A stretch of 6,076 nt of DNA from an uncultured Candidatus Melainabacteria bacterium (GTDB lineage: Bacteria; Cyanobacteriota; Vampirovibrionia; LMEP-6097), in NCBI GenBank assembly GCA_937927525.1, contig CALBDR010000335.1:1-6076 (forward strand). The letters are read 5' to 3'. This document shows, piece by piece, positions 5,756 through 6,076 of this stretch. The translations under genes were made by a program, and so were the position numbers. Below the pieces are notes generated by a model. The model did no database searches, had not been told where the DNA came from, and saw only the letters and a list, made by a program, of their open reading frames with translations. Each line of letters opens with the position of its first letter. Positions within the stretch are counted from its first letter, which is position 1.

Positions 5756-6076
5756 TTAACAAATAGTTCTTAAACTTGCCTTACCATTAGTACATCCAAG
5801 ACTTCTAGCATAATTCAAATCCTCTTCGGTATCTATTTCTGTCCATTCAAGACCTTGAGTTGACACCAGCTCTAGTTTTAATGGTGATCTTGAAGAAGAA
5901 ATTACCTGGTCTAAAGCATATTCATAATGTCTTTTAATATCATTTGCCATTATTAATTCTGTTAATTTAGCTGCATAGATATCTTTATCCCTAGAAGCTA
6001 TGCGCATAATGCCGATATATTCACCACTAGCAGTATCATTATTTAAGCTTTTACTGACACGATTAATTAAAGCAGA
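5756..6076 (-). CDS. Nucleotidyltransferase C-terminal part (phosphocholine/sugar-phosphate cytidylyltransferase type), start outside window
   Basis: The frame stays open from the stop at 5756 to the window edge, giving 106 visible residues; the internal Met at 6007 is not the true start. The stretch NDTASGEYIGIMRIASRDKDIYAAKL and the C-terminal WTEIDTEEDLNYARSL match the end of GT-A-fold NTP transferases such as LicC-type phosphocholine cytidylyltransferase and the nucleotidyltransferase half of phosphonate enzymes. There SGEYIG lies near the active site, and the Asp of EID commonly binds the catalytic metal. The family moves a nucleotide from CTP or another NTP to a phosphorylated alcohol or sugar, usually for cell-surface polymers. 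The N-terminal nucleotide-binding loop (GxGxRL) would lie beyond 6076, so the substrate cannot be named. The gene converges on the aminopeptidase gene across 35 bases with no clear terminator (only a weak CTCTTA...TAAGAG pairing near 5714-5742). Confidence 0.8.
   Translation of the reverse strand, partial: SALINRVSKSLNNDTASGEYIGIMRIASRDKDIYAAKLTELIMANDIKRHYEYALDQVISSSRSPLKLELVSTQGLEWTEIDTEEDLNYARSLGCTNGKASLRTIC

Overview
The window is AT-rich and looks like an ordinary bacterial chromosome. It holds parts or all of six protein genes, no rRNA or tRNA, no insertion sequence and no CRISPR. Every complete reading frame ends in TAA and reads through with the standard code, with tryptophan as TGG and no in-frame TGA, so UGA recoding is unlikely. 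The organism cannot be fixed from the sequence. Three promoter-start arrangements look leaderless. The PheS protein has the four-cysteine insertion and the FPFTEPSAE/GCGMVDPNVLE style seen outside the E. coli type, and pheT does not follow it. A Patescibacteria-like (CPR) or other deep-branching bacterium is a reasonable but low-confidence guess.

Layout, left to right. Bases 1-317 (minus strand, cut by the window edge) encode the N-terminal LexA-type winged-helix DNA-binding domain of a regulator, with a -10 box placed for leaderless transcription and an imperfect palindrome over its promoter. Bases 414-1457 (minus) are pheS, the phenylalanyl-tRNA synthetase alpha chain. A 90-base divergent promoter region separates pheS from 1548-3629 (plus), an M3-family oligopeptidase A (PrlC/OpdA type). 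A strong hairpin at 3636-3664 ends that gene and also overlaps the stop codon of a convergent unknown gene (3663-3998, minus, 111 aa).

Bases 3999-4340 are non-coding and lie between two divergently transcribed genes. They contain the oddest item in the window: a perfect 24-bp inverted repeat enclosing a GC-rich structured core (4097-4191). A second small palindrome (4278-4294) and the promoter of the next gene follow. Bases 4341-5720 (plus) are an M17 leucyl aminopeptidase with all its metal and catalytic residues. Bases 5756-6076 (minus, start beyond the window) are the C-terminal end of a sugar- or phosphocholine-type nucleotidyltransferase.

Functionally, the two peptidases fit one route: oligopeptidase A cuts cytosolic oligopeptides to short peptides and the M17 aminopeptidase releases free amino acids. 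Each has its own promoter, so they are neighbours rather than an operon. The other genes (tRNA charging, regulator, nucleotidyltransferase) show no obvious pathway link. No clear previously undescribed multi-gene system is visible. The items most worth following up are the long inverted repeat, the leaderless promoter spacing, and the LexA-like protein that lacks a cleavage motif where classical LexA has one.
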